Source: an uncultured Bacteroidales bacterium
GTDB lineage: Bacteria; Bacteroidota; Bacteroidia; Bacteroidales; UBA932
Length of the DNA stretch: 64,000 bases
Assembly: GCA_946402945.1 (NCBI GenBank)
Contig: CAMIYB010000001.1
Coordinates: 1 to 64,000 of the forward strand
Direction: 5' to 3'
Shown here: positions 47,928 through 58,100 of the stretch, one piece after another
Layout of the letters: the number at the start of each line of letters is the position of its first letter
Numbering within the stretch: position 1 is the first letter of the stretch
The notes under the pieces: generated by a model
What the model saw: only the letters and a program-made list of their open reading frames with translations
Told to the model about the DNA's origin: nothing
Database searches by the model: none
Made by a program: the position numbers and the translations under genes

Positions 47928-50678
47928 CTACATTCCTCCCAGGGCGCCGGACAGGCCGCCCTTCAGGCCGCTCAGCATCGAACCGCCGCCACCGCCGCCC
48001 CGGCTGCCGGAACTGCCGGCCCGGCTGCTCATGGTGTTCTGCTTGCCCGGCTGGAGATAGAAGGGCCACCAGATGCCGAGTTTGATGGCCCGCTGCGACC
48101 AGATCTGGCCCGCGGCGCTGAAATAGTCGGTCGATTCCATGGGCCAGCCCATGTTGACATTGACCACTTTGACGAAGATGCAGGCCCGCTTCCACTGGAT
48201 GTTGATGAAAGCGTCGATGTAGGGGCAGTCGCCGTATTTGTGGTCGGTCTGGTTGTGGAAGGCGCCGACGGCCGGATTGTAGGCCGGGGCGTTCCACCAG
48301 GTCGTGTAGAGCACATTGGCGCCGACCTGCATCTGCATGACGCTTCGGACGATGTCGAACTGGAAGTACCAGCGCAGGTTGAGCGCGGCGGTCGGCAGCG
48401 GCAGCACGTCCGGTTTGGACGAGAACTGGACCAGGGCCTTGTTGTCGAAATGGAACTTCCACAGGCGGAAATTCTTGCAGGCCTCGATGCGCAGGACGCT
48501 CATGGGGTCGGGATTCTGGTGGGGCATGGCGTCCGTCCCGAAATAGATGTTGTTCGCCAGGAGGGCGTAGCCGGCGTTCAGTTGCAGCGACCAGTGGGGG
48601 ATCTCGATCCCGGCCTCGATCTTGGTGGTCGAGATCTTCGAGAAACTGTTTTCCCAACGGAAATGGTTAGAGAAATAATGCTGCATGTAGAACTCCGGTT
48701 CGTCGAGCGTCGTCTCGAAATGGGCGCTGATGCGGAACGGGCTCTTGCGGTAGCGGCGGAAGGGGAAGAACTGGAACGCGGCGTCGGCGCTGATGCCGAA
48801 ATCGCCCGCCTCGTTGCCCAGGAAGTCGAAATAGCCCCGGGCCTTCCAGTCGAAGAACTGCTTGTACTGGCCTCCCACGCCCGCATAGAGGTAGAGGGTG
48901 TTCCAGATGGTGTTTTTCGCCCCGGTCAGGTAGCCGTCCGGCTGGAAGAGGTAATAGTTCAGCAAGCGGTCGCCGATGCCCACGTTGAGGCTGGAGACGA
49001 TGGCGTCGCTGCTCCAGGGCTGGAGTTTGATAAAGACCTTGTTGTCCAGTTTCAGGACCCGCAGGGAGTCCATCGACTGGGTCGGATTGAGCAGGAAGCG
49101 CCCTCCGTAATAGTCCGACAGGTCGTTGTCGGTCTTGTCCGTATAGGTCTTCGAGAAGATGGAGAGTTCGCTGCTGTGGCCGACGAAGGCCGTCGTCACG
49201 TCCGTATCCAGGGTGTCGGCGGCGGCCCTGGCCTTGGCCCGCGCGTCCGCCCGTCCCTTGAGCAGGGTATCCATGGCGGCGATGGCCAGGCTGTCGCCCG
49301 TGGCCATCACGCTGTCGCGCCGCTTCCGGTCGAGCCTTTCCTCCTTCCGGTATTTCATGTCCTTGATGAAGGTGAAGGGGATGCGGAAGGTCTGGTCGAG
49401 GAAGAAGGTGTGCTTCTTGTACTGGTTCGTGGCGTTTGCCAGGTTGACGCCGATGCTGAAGGCGTCCACCGTGGTATCCCGGATCCAGAAGGGGTCCTGG
49501 ATGCCGCCGTTCTCGTTTTTGGTCACGCGGTTGTAGATAAAGCCGCCGTGGGCCAGGTATTTCTTGCCGAGGTAGTTGGCGTAGATGTAGGCGCTGCGGT
49601 TCTCCGTCTTCTCGCGCAGGATCATGCCGTTGCCGCCCGTACGCTCATAGCCCATCGTCAGGTTCAGGGAAGGGAAGATGTTCTGGGTCGTCATCACCTT
49701 GATGTCCGACTCTTCGTTGGCGTCGTTGGCGAAGAGGGTACCCCAGTAGGCGAGTTCGGTGTACGGGGTCTTGGTGTTGTACATCGGGAGGGTGGACGGG
49801 GTGTAACTGTAGGCCTCGTAAGGTGTGTAGAAGGAGACCCCGTTCAGGGATTTGCGCTTGAAGAAATCCATGGGCTCCACCGCCGAGCCGGCCACGCCCA
49901 GATAATTGACGTTGACGTCCTCCCGCATGAAGGGATAATCGTTGAACCAGTAATTGTAGGAGGTGTCGGGCACGTAGGGGGAGGGGTCGCTGAAGAGCGG
50001 GTCCCGTTTCCAGGCGAAGAGGCGCTTGTACCAGAATTCCTCCGGGACGGCGTAGGTCTCCAGGATGCGCGGCGTGTTCTCCGCGATGCTGTCCTTGATG
50101 GCCTGGAGGCTGTCTTTGACGGCGAAGGTGCTGTCCATTTCGCGGATCTTGCGCTTCATCTTCTGGTCGTAGTCGTATTTCTTGCGGGCGGCCTTGTCGA
50201 GACTGTTGTACCAGGCCTCGAAGCGCTCTTTCGCCCGGACGGCGGAGTCGGCGAAATAGATGGAATCGAGCCGGGGCCAGTCGAGCGAGTCGCCGGCGGC
50301 GATCAGGGAATCGCGCACCTGCTTGTGGGTCAGCGAGTCCAGCAGGGCCACGTAGTAGCGGTAGCGGAAGGGGTCCAGCTCCCGGAGGGAATCCGGGGCG
50401 TGGAGGGTGTCACGGGCCGTCAGGACGGGCACCGTGTCGTCCACGGCCAGGGAGTCTTCCCCGCCGAGGGAGTCGGCGGCGGCCTTCTCGCCGGCCTTGC
50501 GGAACTTGGTGAAGACGCGGGAATTGTCATAGACGACCGTGTCGGTCAGGGCCTCCGGGGCGGCGCTGAAAGCCCCGAATCCGCCGATGCGCGCCACGTC
50601 CATGCCAAAAGTCTGCAAGGCGGCCACGAGGACCACCGTCAGGGGAAACCAGATCTTCTTGAGCGTCTTTTTGAACAT
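47928..50678 (-). CDS. Putative porin/outer membrane beta-barrel protein (916 aa) with Gly/Ser-rich C-terminal tail
   Basis: N-terminal hydrophobic segment, beta-barrel-like pattern, ends WWPFYLQPGKQNTMSSRAGSSGSRGGGGGGSMLSGLKGGLSGALGGM. Confidence 0.75.
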   Translation of the reverse strand: MFKKTLKKIWFPLTVVLVAALQTFGMDVARIGGFGAFSAAPEALTDTVVYDNSRVFTKFRKAGEKAAADSLGGEDSLAVDDTVPVLTARDTLHAPDSLRELDPFRYRYYVALLDSLTHKQVRDSLIAAGDSLDWPRLDSIYFADSAVRAKERFEAWYNSLDKAARKKYDYDQKMKRKIREMDSTFAVKDSLQAIKDSIAENTPRILETYAVPEEFWYKRLFAWKRDPLFSDPSPYVPDTSYNYWFNDYPFMREDVNVNYLGVAGSAVEPMDFFKRKSLNGVSFYTPYEAYSYTPSTLPMYNTKTPYTELAYWGTLFANDANEESDIKVMTTQNIFPSLNLTMGYERTGGNGMILREKTENRSAYIYANYLGKKYLAHGGFIYNRVTKNENGGIQDPFWIRDTTVDAFSIGVNLANATNQYKKHTFFLDQTFRIPFTFIKDMKYRKEERLDRKRRDSVMATGDSLAIAAMDTLLKGRADARAKARAAADTLDTDVTTAFVGHSSELSIFSKTYTDKTDNDLSDYYGGRFLLNPTQSMDSLRVLKLDNKVFIKLQPWSSDAIVSSLNVGIGDRLLNYYLFQPDGYLTGAKNTIWNTLYLYAGVGGQYKQFFDWKARGYFDFLGNEAGDFGISADAAFQFFPFRRYRKSPFRISAHFETTLDEPEFYMQHYFSNHFRWENSFSKISTTKIEAGIEIPHWSLQLNAGYALLANNIYFGTDAMPHQNPDPMSVLRIEACKNFRLWKFHFDNKALVQFSSKPDVLPLPTAALNLRWYFQFDIVRSVMQMQVGANVLYTTWWNAPAYNPAVGAFHNQTDHKYGDCPYIDAFINIQWKRACIFVKVVNVNMGWPMESTDYFSAAGQIWSQRAIKLGIWWPFYLQPGKQNTMSSRAGSSGSRGGGGGGSMLSGLKGGLSGALGGM

Positions 50679-50699
50679 GTGCGCTTCTTTGCGAATTTA

Positions 50700-50730
50700 C
50701 AAAGATACTGCTTTTTTCCGTCTTCGCAAA
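50700..50730 (-). promoter_or_regulatory. Promoter of the putative porin gene
   Basis: Minus strand TTTG (50727-50730) N19 TATCTTTG (50700-50707). Confidence 0.75.
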
Positions 50731-50746
50731 ATGGGTGCCGTCCCCC

Positions 50747-51310
50747 TTACATCAGCCAGCGGGACATGTCTTCCCCGGCGGCGAGGCCCTCGCGGATGCG
50801 GCTCGAGGAGATGTCCTTGCGGGGCATGTCCAGGAGTTCGATGCGGTAGGCGGGGTTTTCCCGCAGCAGACGGGCCCGCAGGCGGCCGCGGTGCCAGCCC
50901 TTGCGCGGAAAGACGGCGATGCCGTATTCGGTCAGGATGCGGGCGTAGTCGCGCCAGCGGGGGAAACTCTCGAGGTTGTCGGCTCCGACCACCAGGGTCA
51001 GCCGGGCGCCTTTTTCGCGGGCGGCGAGGGCGTCCAGGGTGCGGATGGTGTAGTGGGGCGGGTCCATGCCCAGTTCGATGTCGTCCACGCGGACGTTCCC
51101 GAGTTCGGGATAGCGGGCCACCGCCCGGCGGGCCGCTTCGAGGCGGCTGGCTCCGGAGGCGGCCTGGGCGGCGTCCTTGAAGGGATTTTGCGGCGAAACG
51201 ACCAGCAGCACCCGGTCATAGCGTACGGCCAGGCGGCGCAGAATGGTCAGGTGACCCTTGTGGAGGGGGTTGAAAGACCCTGCGTAAACGGCGACGGATT
51301 CCATGCTCAT
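50747..51310 (-). CDS. nadD: Nicotinate-nucleotide adenylyltransferase
   Basis: M(S)MESVAVYAGSFNPLHKGHLTILRRLAVRYDRVLLVVSPQNPFK...MPRKDISSSRIRE. Confidence 0.93.
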   Translation of the reverse strand: MSMESVAVYAGSFNPLHKGHLTILRRLAVRYDRVLLVVSPQNPFKDAAQAASGASRLEAARRAVARYPELGNVRVDDIELGMDPPHYTIRTLDALAAREKGARLTLVVGADNLESFPRWRDYARILTEYGIAVFPRKGWHRGRLRARLLRENPAYRIELLDMPRKDISSSRIREGLAAGEDMSRWLM

Positions 51311-51873
51311 TGTGCCAGGAAACCGTCCACGAGGGCCTCCGCTTCGGCCAGGGCGGTGGCCAGGTCGTCGTTGACCAGGATGCGGTCGAACTGCGGGGCG
51401 TAGGTCATCTCCTCGGCGGCCTTGCCCACGCGGCTTTCGATTTCCTCGGGCGTGTCGGTGCCGCGGCGGACCAGTCGCTCGCGCAGGACTTCCACCGACG
51501 GGGCCTGGATGAAGACCGACAGGGCGCTGTCGCCGAAATAGCGCTTGAGGCTCACTCCGCCCTTGACATCGACGTCGAAGACGATGACATGGCCCCGGGC
51601 CCAGATGCGGTTCACCTCCGAGCAGAGGGTGCCGTAGAAGCGGCCCGGATACACCTCCTCGTACTCGACGAATTTCCCGTCGGCGATCAAGGCGCGGAAG
51701 GTCTCCTCGTTGTAGAAGAGGTACTCGACCCCGTCCTGCTCCTGGCCGCGGGGCGGGCGGGAGGTGGCGGAAACGGAAAACTCCATCTCGGGGTGAAGCC
51801 CGAGGATATGGTTTACGACGGTGCTCTTGCCGGATCCGGACGGCGCCGAGAAAATGATGACCTTGCCTGCCAT
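51307..51873 (-). CDS. gmk: Guanylate kinase
   Basis: MAGKVIIFSAPSGSGKSTVVNHIL, FSVSATSRPPRGQEQDGVEYLF. Confidence 0.95.
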   Translation of the reverse strand: MAGKVIIFSAPSGSGKSTVVNHILGLHPEMEFSVSATSRPPRGQEQDGVEYLFYNEETFRALIADGKFVEYEEVYPGRFYGTLCSEVNRIWARGHVIVFDVDVKGGVSLKRYFGDSALSVFIQAPSVEVLRERLVRRGTDTPEEIESRVGKAAEEMTYAPQFDRILVNDDLATALAEAEALVDGFLAQ

Positions 51874-51895
51874 GGAAAAAATTTCTTTGTTTCCG

Positions 51896-51903
51896 CAAAA
51901 ATA
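51896..51903 (-). promoter_or_regulatory. Candidate -7 element for gmk
   Basis: Minus strand TATTTTTG. Confidence 0.45.
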
Positions 51904-51905
51904 AC

Positions 51906-51913
51906 TAATTTTG
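51906..51913 (+). promoter_or_regulatory. Candidate -7 element for fba
   Basis: TAATTTTG with TTTG at 51886-51889. Confidence 0.5.
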
Positions 51914-51951
51914 CGTCGCCAATCGCAAAAAACCTTAATTTATTCAACCAT

Positions 51952-52953
51952 ATGGTATCTTACAAAGAACTCGGCCTTGTGAACACCAGAGAGATGTTCG
52001 CGAAGGCCGTTGCTGGCGGTTACGCCATCCCTGCATTCAATTTCAACAACATGGAGCAGCTCCAGGCCATCATCCAGGCTGCCGCCGAGACCAAGTCCCC
52101 GGTGATCCTCCAGGTTTCCAAGGGCGCCCGTAACTACGCCAACCAGACCCTTCTCCGCTACATGGCCGAAGGCGCCGTCCAGTATGCCAAGGAACTCGGC
52201 TGGGAGAAACCCCAGATCGTCCTCCACCTGGACCATGGCGACAGTTTCGAACTCTGCAAGAGCTGTGTCGACCTCGGTTTCTCTTCCGTGATGATCGACG
52301 CTTCCTCCAAGCCCTATGAGGAGAACATCGCCCTGACCAAGCAGGTCGTGGAGTATGCCCACAAATACGACGTGACCGTGGAAGCCGAACTCGGCGTCCT
52401 GGCCGGTGTCGAGGATGAGGTGGCCTCCGAGGCCTCCCACTACACCAAGCCGGAAGAGGTCATCGACTTCGCCACCCGTACCGGTTGCGACTCCCTGGCC
52501 ATCTCCATCGGTACTTCCCACGGTGCTTACAAGTTCAAGCCCGAGCAGTGCAAGCGCGACCCGAAGACGGGCCGTCTGGTCCCCCCGCCGCTGGCTTTCA
52601 ACGTGCTCCACGAGGTGGAGAAGAAACTCCCCGGCTTCCCGATCGTGCTCCACGGCTCCTCCAGCGTGCCGCAGGAATACGTCGATATGATCAACGAGCA
52701 TGGCGGCAAACTCCCCGACGCCGTCGGTATCCCCGAGGAGCAGCTCCGCGAGGCCTCCAAGAGCGCCGTCTGCAAGATCAACATCGACTCCGACAGCCGT
52801 CTGGCCATGACCGCCGCCATCCGCAGGGTCTTCGACGAGAAGCCCGGCGAGTTCGACCCGCGCAAATACCTCGGCCCGGCCCGCGACGAGATGAAGAAAC
52901 TCTACATGCACAAGATCATCAACGTGCTCGGTTCCGACGGAAAGGCCGAATAA
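51952..52953 (+). CDS. fba: Class II fructose-bisphosphate aldolase
   Basis: MVSYKELGLVNTREMFAKAVAGGYAIPAFNFNNMEQLQAII..., HLDHGDSFELCKSCVDLGFSSVMIDAS. Confidence 0.95.
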   Translation: MVSYKELGLVNTREMFAKAVAGGYAIPAFNFNNMEQLQAIIQAAAETKSPVILQVSKGARNYANQTLLRYMAEGAVQYAKELGWEKPQIVLHLDHGDSFELCKSCVDLGFSSVMIDASSKPYEENIALTKQVVEYAHKYDVTVEAELGVLAGVEDEVASEASHYTKPEEVIDFATRTGCDSLAISIGTSHGAYKFKPEQCKRDPKTGRLVPPPLAFNVLHEVEKKLPGFPIVLHGSSSVPQEYVDMINEHGGKLPDAVGIPEEQLREASKSAVCKINIDSDSRLAMTAAIRRVFDEKPGEFDPRKYLGPARDEMKKLYMHKIINVLGSDGKAE

Positions 52954-52970
52954 GCCTCTCCCCGCAAATG

Positions 52971-53000
52971 AGCAGGGCGCCCCGGAAGGAGCGCCCTGCT
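52971..53000. terminator. Rho-independent terminator between convergent fba and DPP-IV-like gene
   Basis: AGCAGGGCGC-cccggaagga-GCGCCCTGCT. Confidence 0.8.
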
Positions 53001-53020
53001 TTGCTTCTGTCCTGTTCCGC

Positions 53021-54973
53021 TTACAGATAGTCGTCGAAATAGCGGGTAACCTTGTCCATCAGGTGGACCCGGTTTTCGCCGAAGACGTTGTGTTCGGCGA
53101 CGGGGTAGGGGAAGTAGTCCACCGGGACGCCCGCGTCGATACAGGTCTGGATGAAGTTGAGGCTGTGCTGCCAGACGACGGTGTTGTCGATGGCGCCCTG
53201 GCAGATGAGGAGGCGGCCCCTGAGGTCCCCGGCCTTGCCGATGAGGGAGGTCCGGGCGAAGCCATCCGGGTTGGTCTCTTCGGTCTCCATGTAGCGTTCG
53301 CCGTACATGATCTCGTACCATTTCCAGTCGATGACGGGCCCGCCGGCCACCCCCACCTTGAAGACATCCGGATAGGTGGTCATTAGGGAAATGGTCATGA
53401 AACCGCCGTAACTCCAGCCATGGACGCCGATGCGTCCGCCGTCGATCCAGGGCTCTTCCATCAGCCGGCGCACGCCCGCCATCTGGTCGGCCATCTCGAC
53501 CTGGCCGCACTGCCGGTGGATGGCCTGCTCGTAGGCCAGGCCGCGGTTCTGCGTACCCCGGCCGTCCTGGACGTACACCACATAGCCGCGCTGGGCCATG
53601 TACAGTTCCCACAGGCGCACCCCGGCCAGCCAGGAATCCGTGACCATCTGCGAATGCGGCCCGCCATAGACATAGACGATGAGCGGATACTTCTTCGAAG
53701 GGTCGAAGCCGGCGGGCTTGAAGAGCCGGTAGTAGTTGTCGTACTGCCCGTCGGCGCTGCGCACCGTCCCCATTTCCACCGTGCCGGTGGCATAGTCCTT
53801 CAGGGGGTCGGCGGCCGAGCGGTGAAAGCGCTCCTCACCCTTTCCGGAAGTGGATCTGAGCGCGGTTTCCAGAGGGACATTGAGCGAAGACCAACTGTCG
53901 AGGAACCACTGTCCGTCCGTGCTCACCCTTACTTTGTGCCAGCCCCGCTCGGGGGTCAGGCGCTGCGCTTTCCCGATCCGGGCAGTCCCTTTGCGCGGGA
54001 AGCGCAGGTCGATGCGGAAGAGGTGGTTCTCGACGGGGGATACTTCGGCCGAGGTGTAGAAGACGCTGTTCCCGCAGACGGCGCTCAGGGCCACGTCGGC
54101 CTGGCAGGCGGTCAGGCGCCGCACCGTCCCGAGCGTGTCGCAGAGATAGAGTTGGCGGAAGCCGTCCCGGTTGGCCGTCCGGTAGAGGAATTCGTAACGC
54201 GGGCCGATGAACTGCAGCGGGTCCAGCGGTTCCACATAGCGCTCGTCGTCCTCGGTCAGGACGGTGCGTACGAAGCGGCCGTCGGCGGCCCGGTACATGT
54301 TCAACCGGCAATGTTTCTGGCTGCGGTCCAGCACCTGGATGAAGAGATTGCGGCCGTCCGGCCCCCAACTGACGCCCGTCAGGTAGCGGTCGGGTCCGAA
54401 GTCGGTGACATCCGCCCAGACGGTCCGGCCCGAGGCGCGGTCGTAGATCCCCAGCGAGACCTGCTCGGAGGTCATGCCGTTCATCGGATAGCGGATGGTC
54501 CGGAGGGTCCCGGTGCGCGTGGTGATGTCCAGCAGGGGGAATTCGGTCACCGCGCGTTCGTCCTTGCGGAAAAAGGCGATGCGGGCCGAGTCCGGCGACC
54601 AGAACACGCCGCCGTCGATGCCGAATTCGTTGCGGCTGACGGTCTCGCCCATGACGATGCCCGGGGCTTCGCTGCGGGCGACGAGGATGGCTTCGTCCTT
54701 CCGGCCGACAGGGCAGTAATACAGGTTCCCGTCGCGGCTGAAGGTCTCCAGCGCCCCTTTCCGGCGGAAGCGGATCCCGTCCTGTCCGGCCGCTTCCAAC
54801 TCCTTCCGAACGTCCACGCGGGGACGGACGTCCCGGCCGAGAACCGCCTCGTGCAGGGTCAGCGTACGGCCGCCGGCGGGACCGGCGGGATGCTCCTGCG
54901 GCCAGGTCTCCTGGGCGGGGAGAAAGAGGGGTGTAAAAGATAGAAAAACGGTCAAAAGGATGAATCGAAGCAT
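53021..54973 (-). CDS. S9 family dipeptidyl-peptidase IV-like protein
   Basis: YPLIVYVYGGPHSQMVTDSW, GVHGWSYGGFMTISLMTTYPDVFKVGVAGGPVIDWKWYEIMYGERYM, signal peptide. Confidence 0.93.
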   Translation of the reverse strand: MLRFILLTVFLSFTPLFLPAQETWPQEHPAGPAGGRTLTLHEAVLGRDVRPRVDVRKELEAAGQDGIRFRRKGALETFSRDGNLYYCPVGRKDEAILVARSEAPGIVMGETVSRNEFGIDGGVFWSPDSARIAFFRKDERAVTEFPLLDITTRTGTLRTIRYPMNGMTSEQVSLGIYDRASGRTVWADVTDFGPDRYLTGVSWGPDGRNLFIQVLDRSQKHCRLNMYRAADGRFVRTVLTEDDERYVEPLDPLQFIGPRYEFLYRTANRDGFRQLYLCDTLGTVRRLTACQADVALSAVCGNSVFYTSAEVSPVENHLFRIDLRFPRKGTARIGKAQRLTPERGWHKVRVSTDGQWFLDSWSSLNVPLETALRSTSGKGEERFHRSAADPLKDYATGTVEMGTVRSADGQYDNYYRLFKPAGFDPSKKYPLIVYVYGGPHSQMVTDSWLAGVRLWELYMAQRGYVVYVQDGRGTQNRGLAYEQAIHRQCGQVEMADQMAGVRRLMEEPWIDGGRIGVHGWSYGGFMTISLMTTYPDVFKVGVAGGPVIDWKWYEIMYGERYMETEETNPDGFARTSLIGKAGDLRGRLLICQGAIDNTVVWQHSLNFIQTCIDAGVPVDYFPYPVAEHNVFGENRVHLMDKVTRYFDDYL

Positions 54974-54995
54974 GGCATTGTCTGTTTTCGATGTA

Positions 54996-55042
54996 AAAGT
55001 AGGAATAATCGCTCAATTTTTTGAAAAAAATTCCTAATTTTG
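54996..55042 (+). promoter_or_regulatory. Promoter with related upstream AAAGTAGGAATAAT motif (SusC gene)
   Basis: AGTAGGAATA at 54998-55007; TAATTTTG -7 at 55035-55042; same spacing as the two promoters above. Confidence 0.5.
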
Positions 55043-55105
55043 TTTTTGATTGGCTGATTGTGTTCCCCAAAACCTTTTGTCAGCCTGTCACTTAACAGAT
55101 AGAAT

Positions 55106-58100
55106 ATGAAAGTGTATTCCACTTGGAAAAGGAGCCTGCTGCTCCTGGTGGTGATGTTATTTCCGCTGCTGTCCTTCGCCCAGGGCGGTACCGCCGGTCG
55201 GGAAAAGACCCTGCACGGTACCGTGGTGGATGAGTCCGGCGAGCCCGTCATCGGCTGCGCCGTTTACCAGAAGGACAATGTCGGCGGCGGCGTAGCCACG
55301 AACGCGGACGGCGTCTTCCTCATCAAAGTCCGCGATGACGTAAGCGAACTGGTCTTCGAGGCCCTGGGCTACGAGAAAGTTACCGTTTCCGTCGATAGAA
55401 TCCGCCGCGTCCGCCTCCGTTCCGAGGCCCAGAAACTGGACGATGTGGTCGTGACCGGTATCTTTACCCGTAAGAAGGATTCCTTTACGGGTTCGGTCCA
55501 GACCATCACTTCCGAGGAGATCAAACGCGTCACCAACAGCAATGTCGTCCAGGCCCTCAAGAACCTGGATCCCTCCCTGCTCATTCTCGAGAATCTCGAA
55601 GCCGGGTCCAACCCCAACGCCATGGCTGCCATGCAGTTGCGCGGCGCTTCTTCCCTGATGACGGAATCCAACAGCAGCATGAAGAGCAATTTCGTGAGCC
55701 AGGGCAATACCCCGCTGTTCGTGCTCGATGGTTTCGAAACCTCGCTCGAGAAGATCACCGACATGGACATGAACCGCATCCAGAGCATTACCATCCTCAA
55801 GGATGCTTCCGCCAAGGCCATCTACGGTTCCAAGGGTGCCAACGGCGTCATCGTTATCGAGACCAAGGCGCTGACCAACGAGCGGACGCTGGTCACCTAC
55901 AACGGCAACGTGACCTTCGAGGCCCCGGATCTGACGAGTTACAACCTCTGCAACGCCCTGGAGAAACTGGAAATCGAAAAGCGCGAGGGCTTCTACGACA
56001 GCGGCCGCGACTCGTATTCGCTCATGCTGGCCCAGCAGGTTTACAACCAGCGGCTCAAGCGGGCCCTGGAAGGGGAGAGCACCTACTGGCTGTCCAAGCC
56101 GCTGCGCCTCGGCGTCGGCCACAAACACAGCCTTGAGGTGGAAATGGGGACCAAGGACCTCAAAGCCCTGGTGAATTTCGGATATAATGACGTCCAGGGT
56201 GTGATGAAGGGATCTTACCGCGACGTCATCTCGGGCGACGTCAACCTGTCTTATCGCCGGGGGCCGTGGATTTTCCGCAACATTATGAGTTTCAGTTATA
56301 TGAAGAACGAAGATTCCCCCTGGGGAACCTTCGACGAATATGCAAAACTCAATCCTTATTTTACGCCCTACGATGCGGACGGGAACCTGAAGAAGAATCT
56401 CTCGACCGGTCTGATTACCCCGGACGGCGTGCATTTCATCCAGATGGGGCAGAAGCAGGGCAACCCGATGTGGAATGCCACCATCAACACGACCTATGCC
56501 AAGAATTACGTCAATTTCACCGACAATTTCTACGTGGAATACCGCCTCAAGGAATTCCTCCGCCTGGTCGCCCGCATCGGTGTGGATACCAAACGCACGG
56601 AATCCAAGGATTTCCTTCCTGCCGAGCACACGTCCTTTTCCAATTATCTGACCAACTCTACGGACCGCCTCAGGGCCGGCATCTACAACCTGACCAACGG
56701 CAAGTCCGTCAATATCAGCGGAGACTTCAATGCCCAGTTCAACCATACCTTTGCAGGCAAGCACGATGTCTTCGGTACCCTTCAGTACAACATCTCGCAG
56801 TTTACCTTCGAGGAAGTGACCATGTACACCGAAGGTTACCCCAACAGCAATATGACCAGTCCCGGTTTCGCGCGGTCCTACAGCACGACGAACACCCCGT
56901 CGGCCGAGGACGGTCTCAACCGCAATATCGGATTCCTCCTGACCGGGGGCTATTCCTATGACAACCGCTTTATGGCCGACGCCACCGTCAAGGTCAGCGG
57001 CTCGTCGGTCTTCGGTACGGACAACCGCTGGGGTACCTTCTGGAGCGCCGGCGTGGCGTGGAATCTCCACAACGAAGCCTTTATGAAAGGTGCCTCATCC
57101 TGGCTCAAACAACTGAAAATCCGCTATTCCATCGGATCTTCCGGCAATCAGAACTACTCGACCAACGAAGCCCTTCCGGTGTATGTATATGATTCCGACC
57201 GCTATTGGGATTCCTATGCCGCAGCCTACCTGGACAATATGGCCAACCCCGGCCTGGGCTGGGAGGAGAAGTTGGACAACAACCTGGGGATTGACTTCAG
57301 GACCCAACGCTTCAGTGCCACGCTCGACCTGTATATCTCCGACACCCGCAACCTTGTGTTCAGCCGTGGCATTTCCCTGTCGAACGGTTACAAGACGGTC
57401 AATGACAACCTCGGCCTCGTCCGGAACCAGGGTGTCGAACTGGGCTTGAGTTATATGCTGTGGCAGAAGGGCGCCGACTACTTTACGGTTTTCAGCCGCC
57501 TGGCTTTCAATGACAACCGCATCCTCCGGATTTCCGAATCCATGCAGGCTTTCAATGAAACCCAACTCCGCAACGCCCAGGCCAACGGCACCGAGACACC
57601 CGTGGTCCGGTACTACGACGGCATGCCGCTCAATTCCCTCTGGGTCGTCCGTTCCCTGGGCGTGGATCCTTATGACGGGAAAGAGGTGTTCCTCGACCGC
57701 AATGGCCAGATGACAAAGACCTGGAGTCCTTATGACCTGTTCAATGCCGGATCGTCCGACCCGCTGCTCAACGGCAACTTCGGCTTCAACGGCGAGATCC
57801 ACGGTTTCGGATTCAGCGTGGTCATGACGTTCCATACCGGCGGCTGGCTCTACAACGCTACCCTGCTGAAAAAGGTCGAAGGTGCCGATATCAACTACAA
57901 CGTCGACCGCAGGGTTTTCGACGGCCGCTGGGCCAAGCGGGGAGATACGGTCCCTTATGCCAAGTCCTTTTACAACGACAGGATCAACACCCAGGCGACC
58001 AGCCGTTTTGTCCAGCGCAACGACGTGATGGACATCTCGTCCGTTTCCCTCTATTACGAATTCCCGTCCAAGTGGTTGCGCGCCATCCGGCTTGACCGCC

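Noticed and set aside
46833-50849. 1338-aa plus-strand ORF
   Set aside because: Antisense to mltF-like and porin genes, which have recognisable families, signal peptides and a consensus promoter; composition (V/G/D/H-rich) is the mirror of GC-rich codons.
50747-51898. 383-aa nadD ORF
   Set aside because: Upstream half is an alternate frame of gmk; nadD starts at 51310 or 51304.
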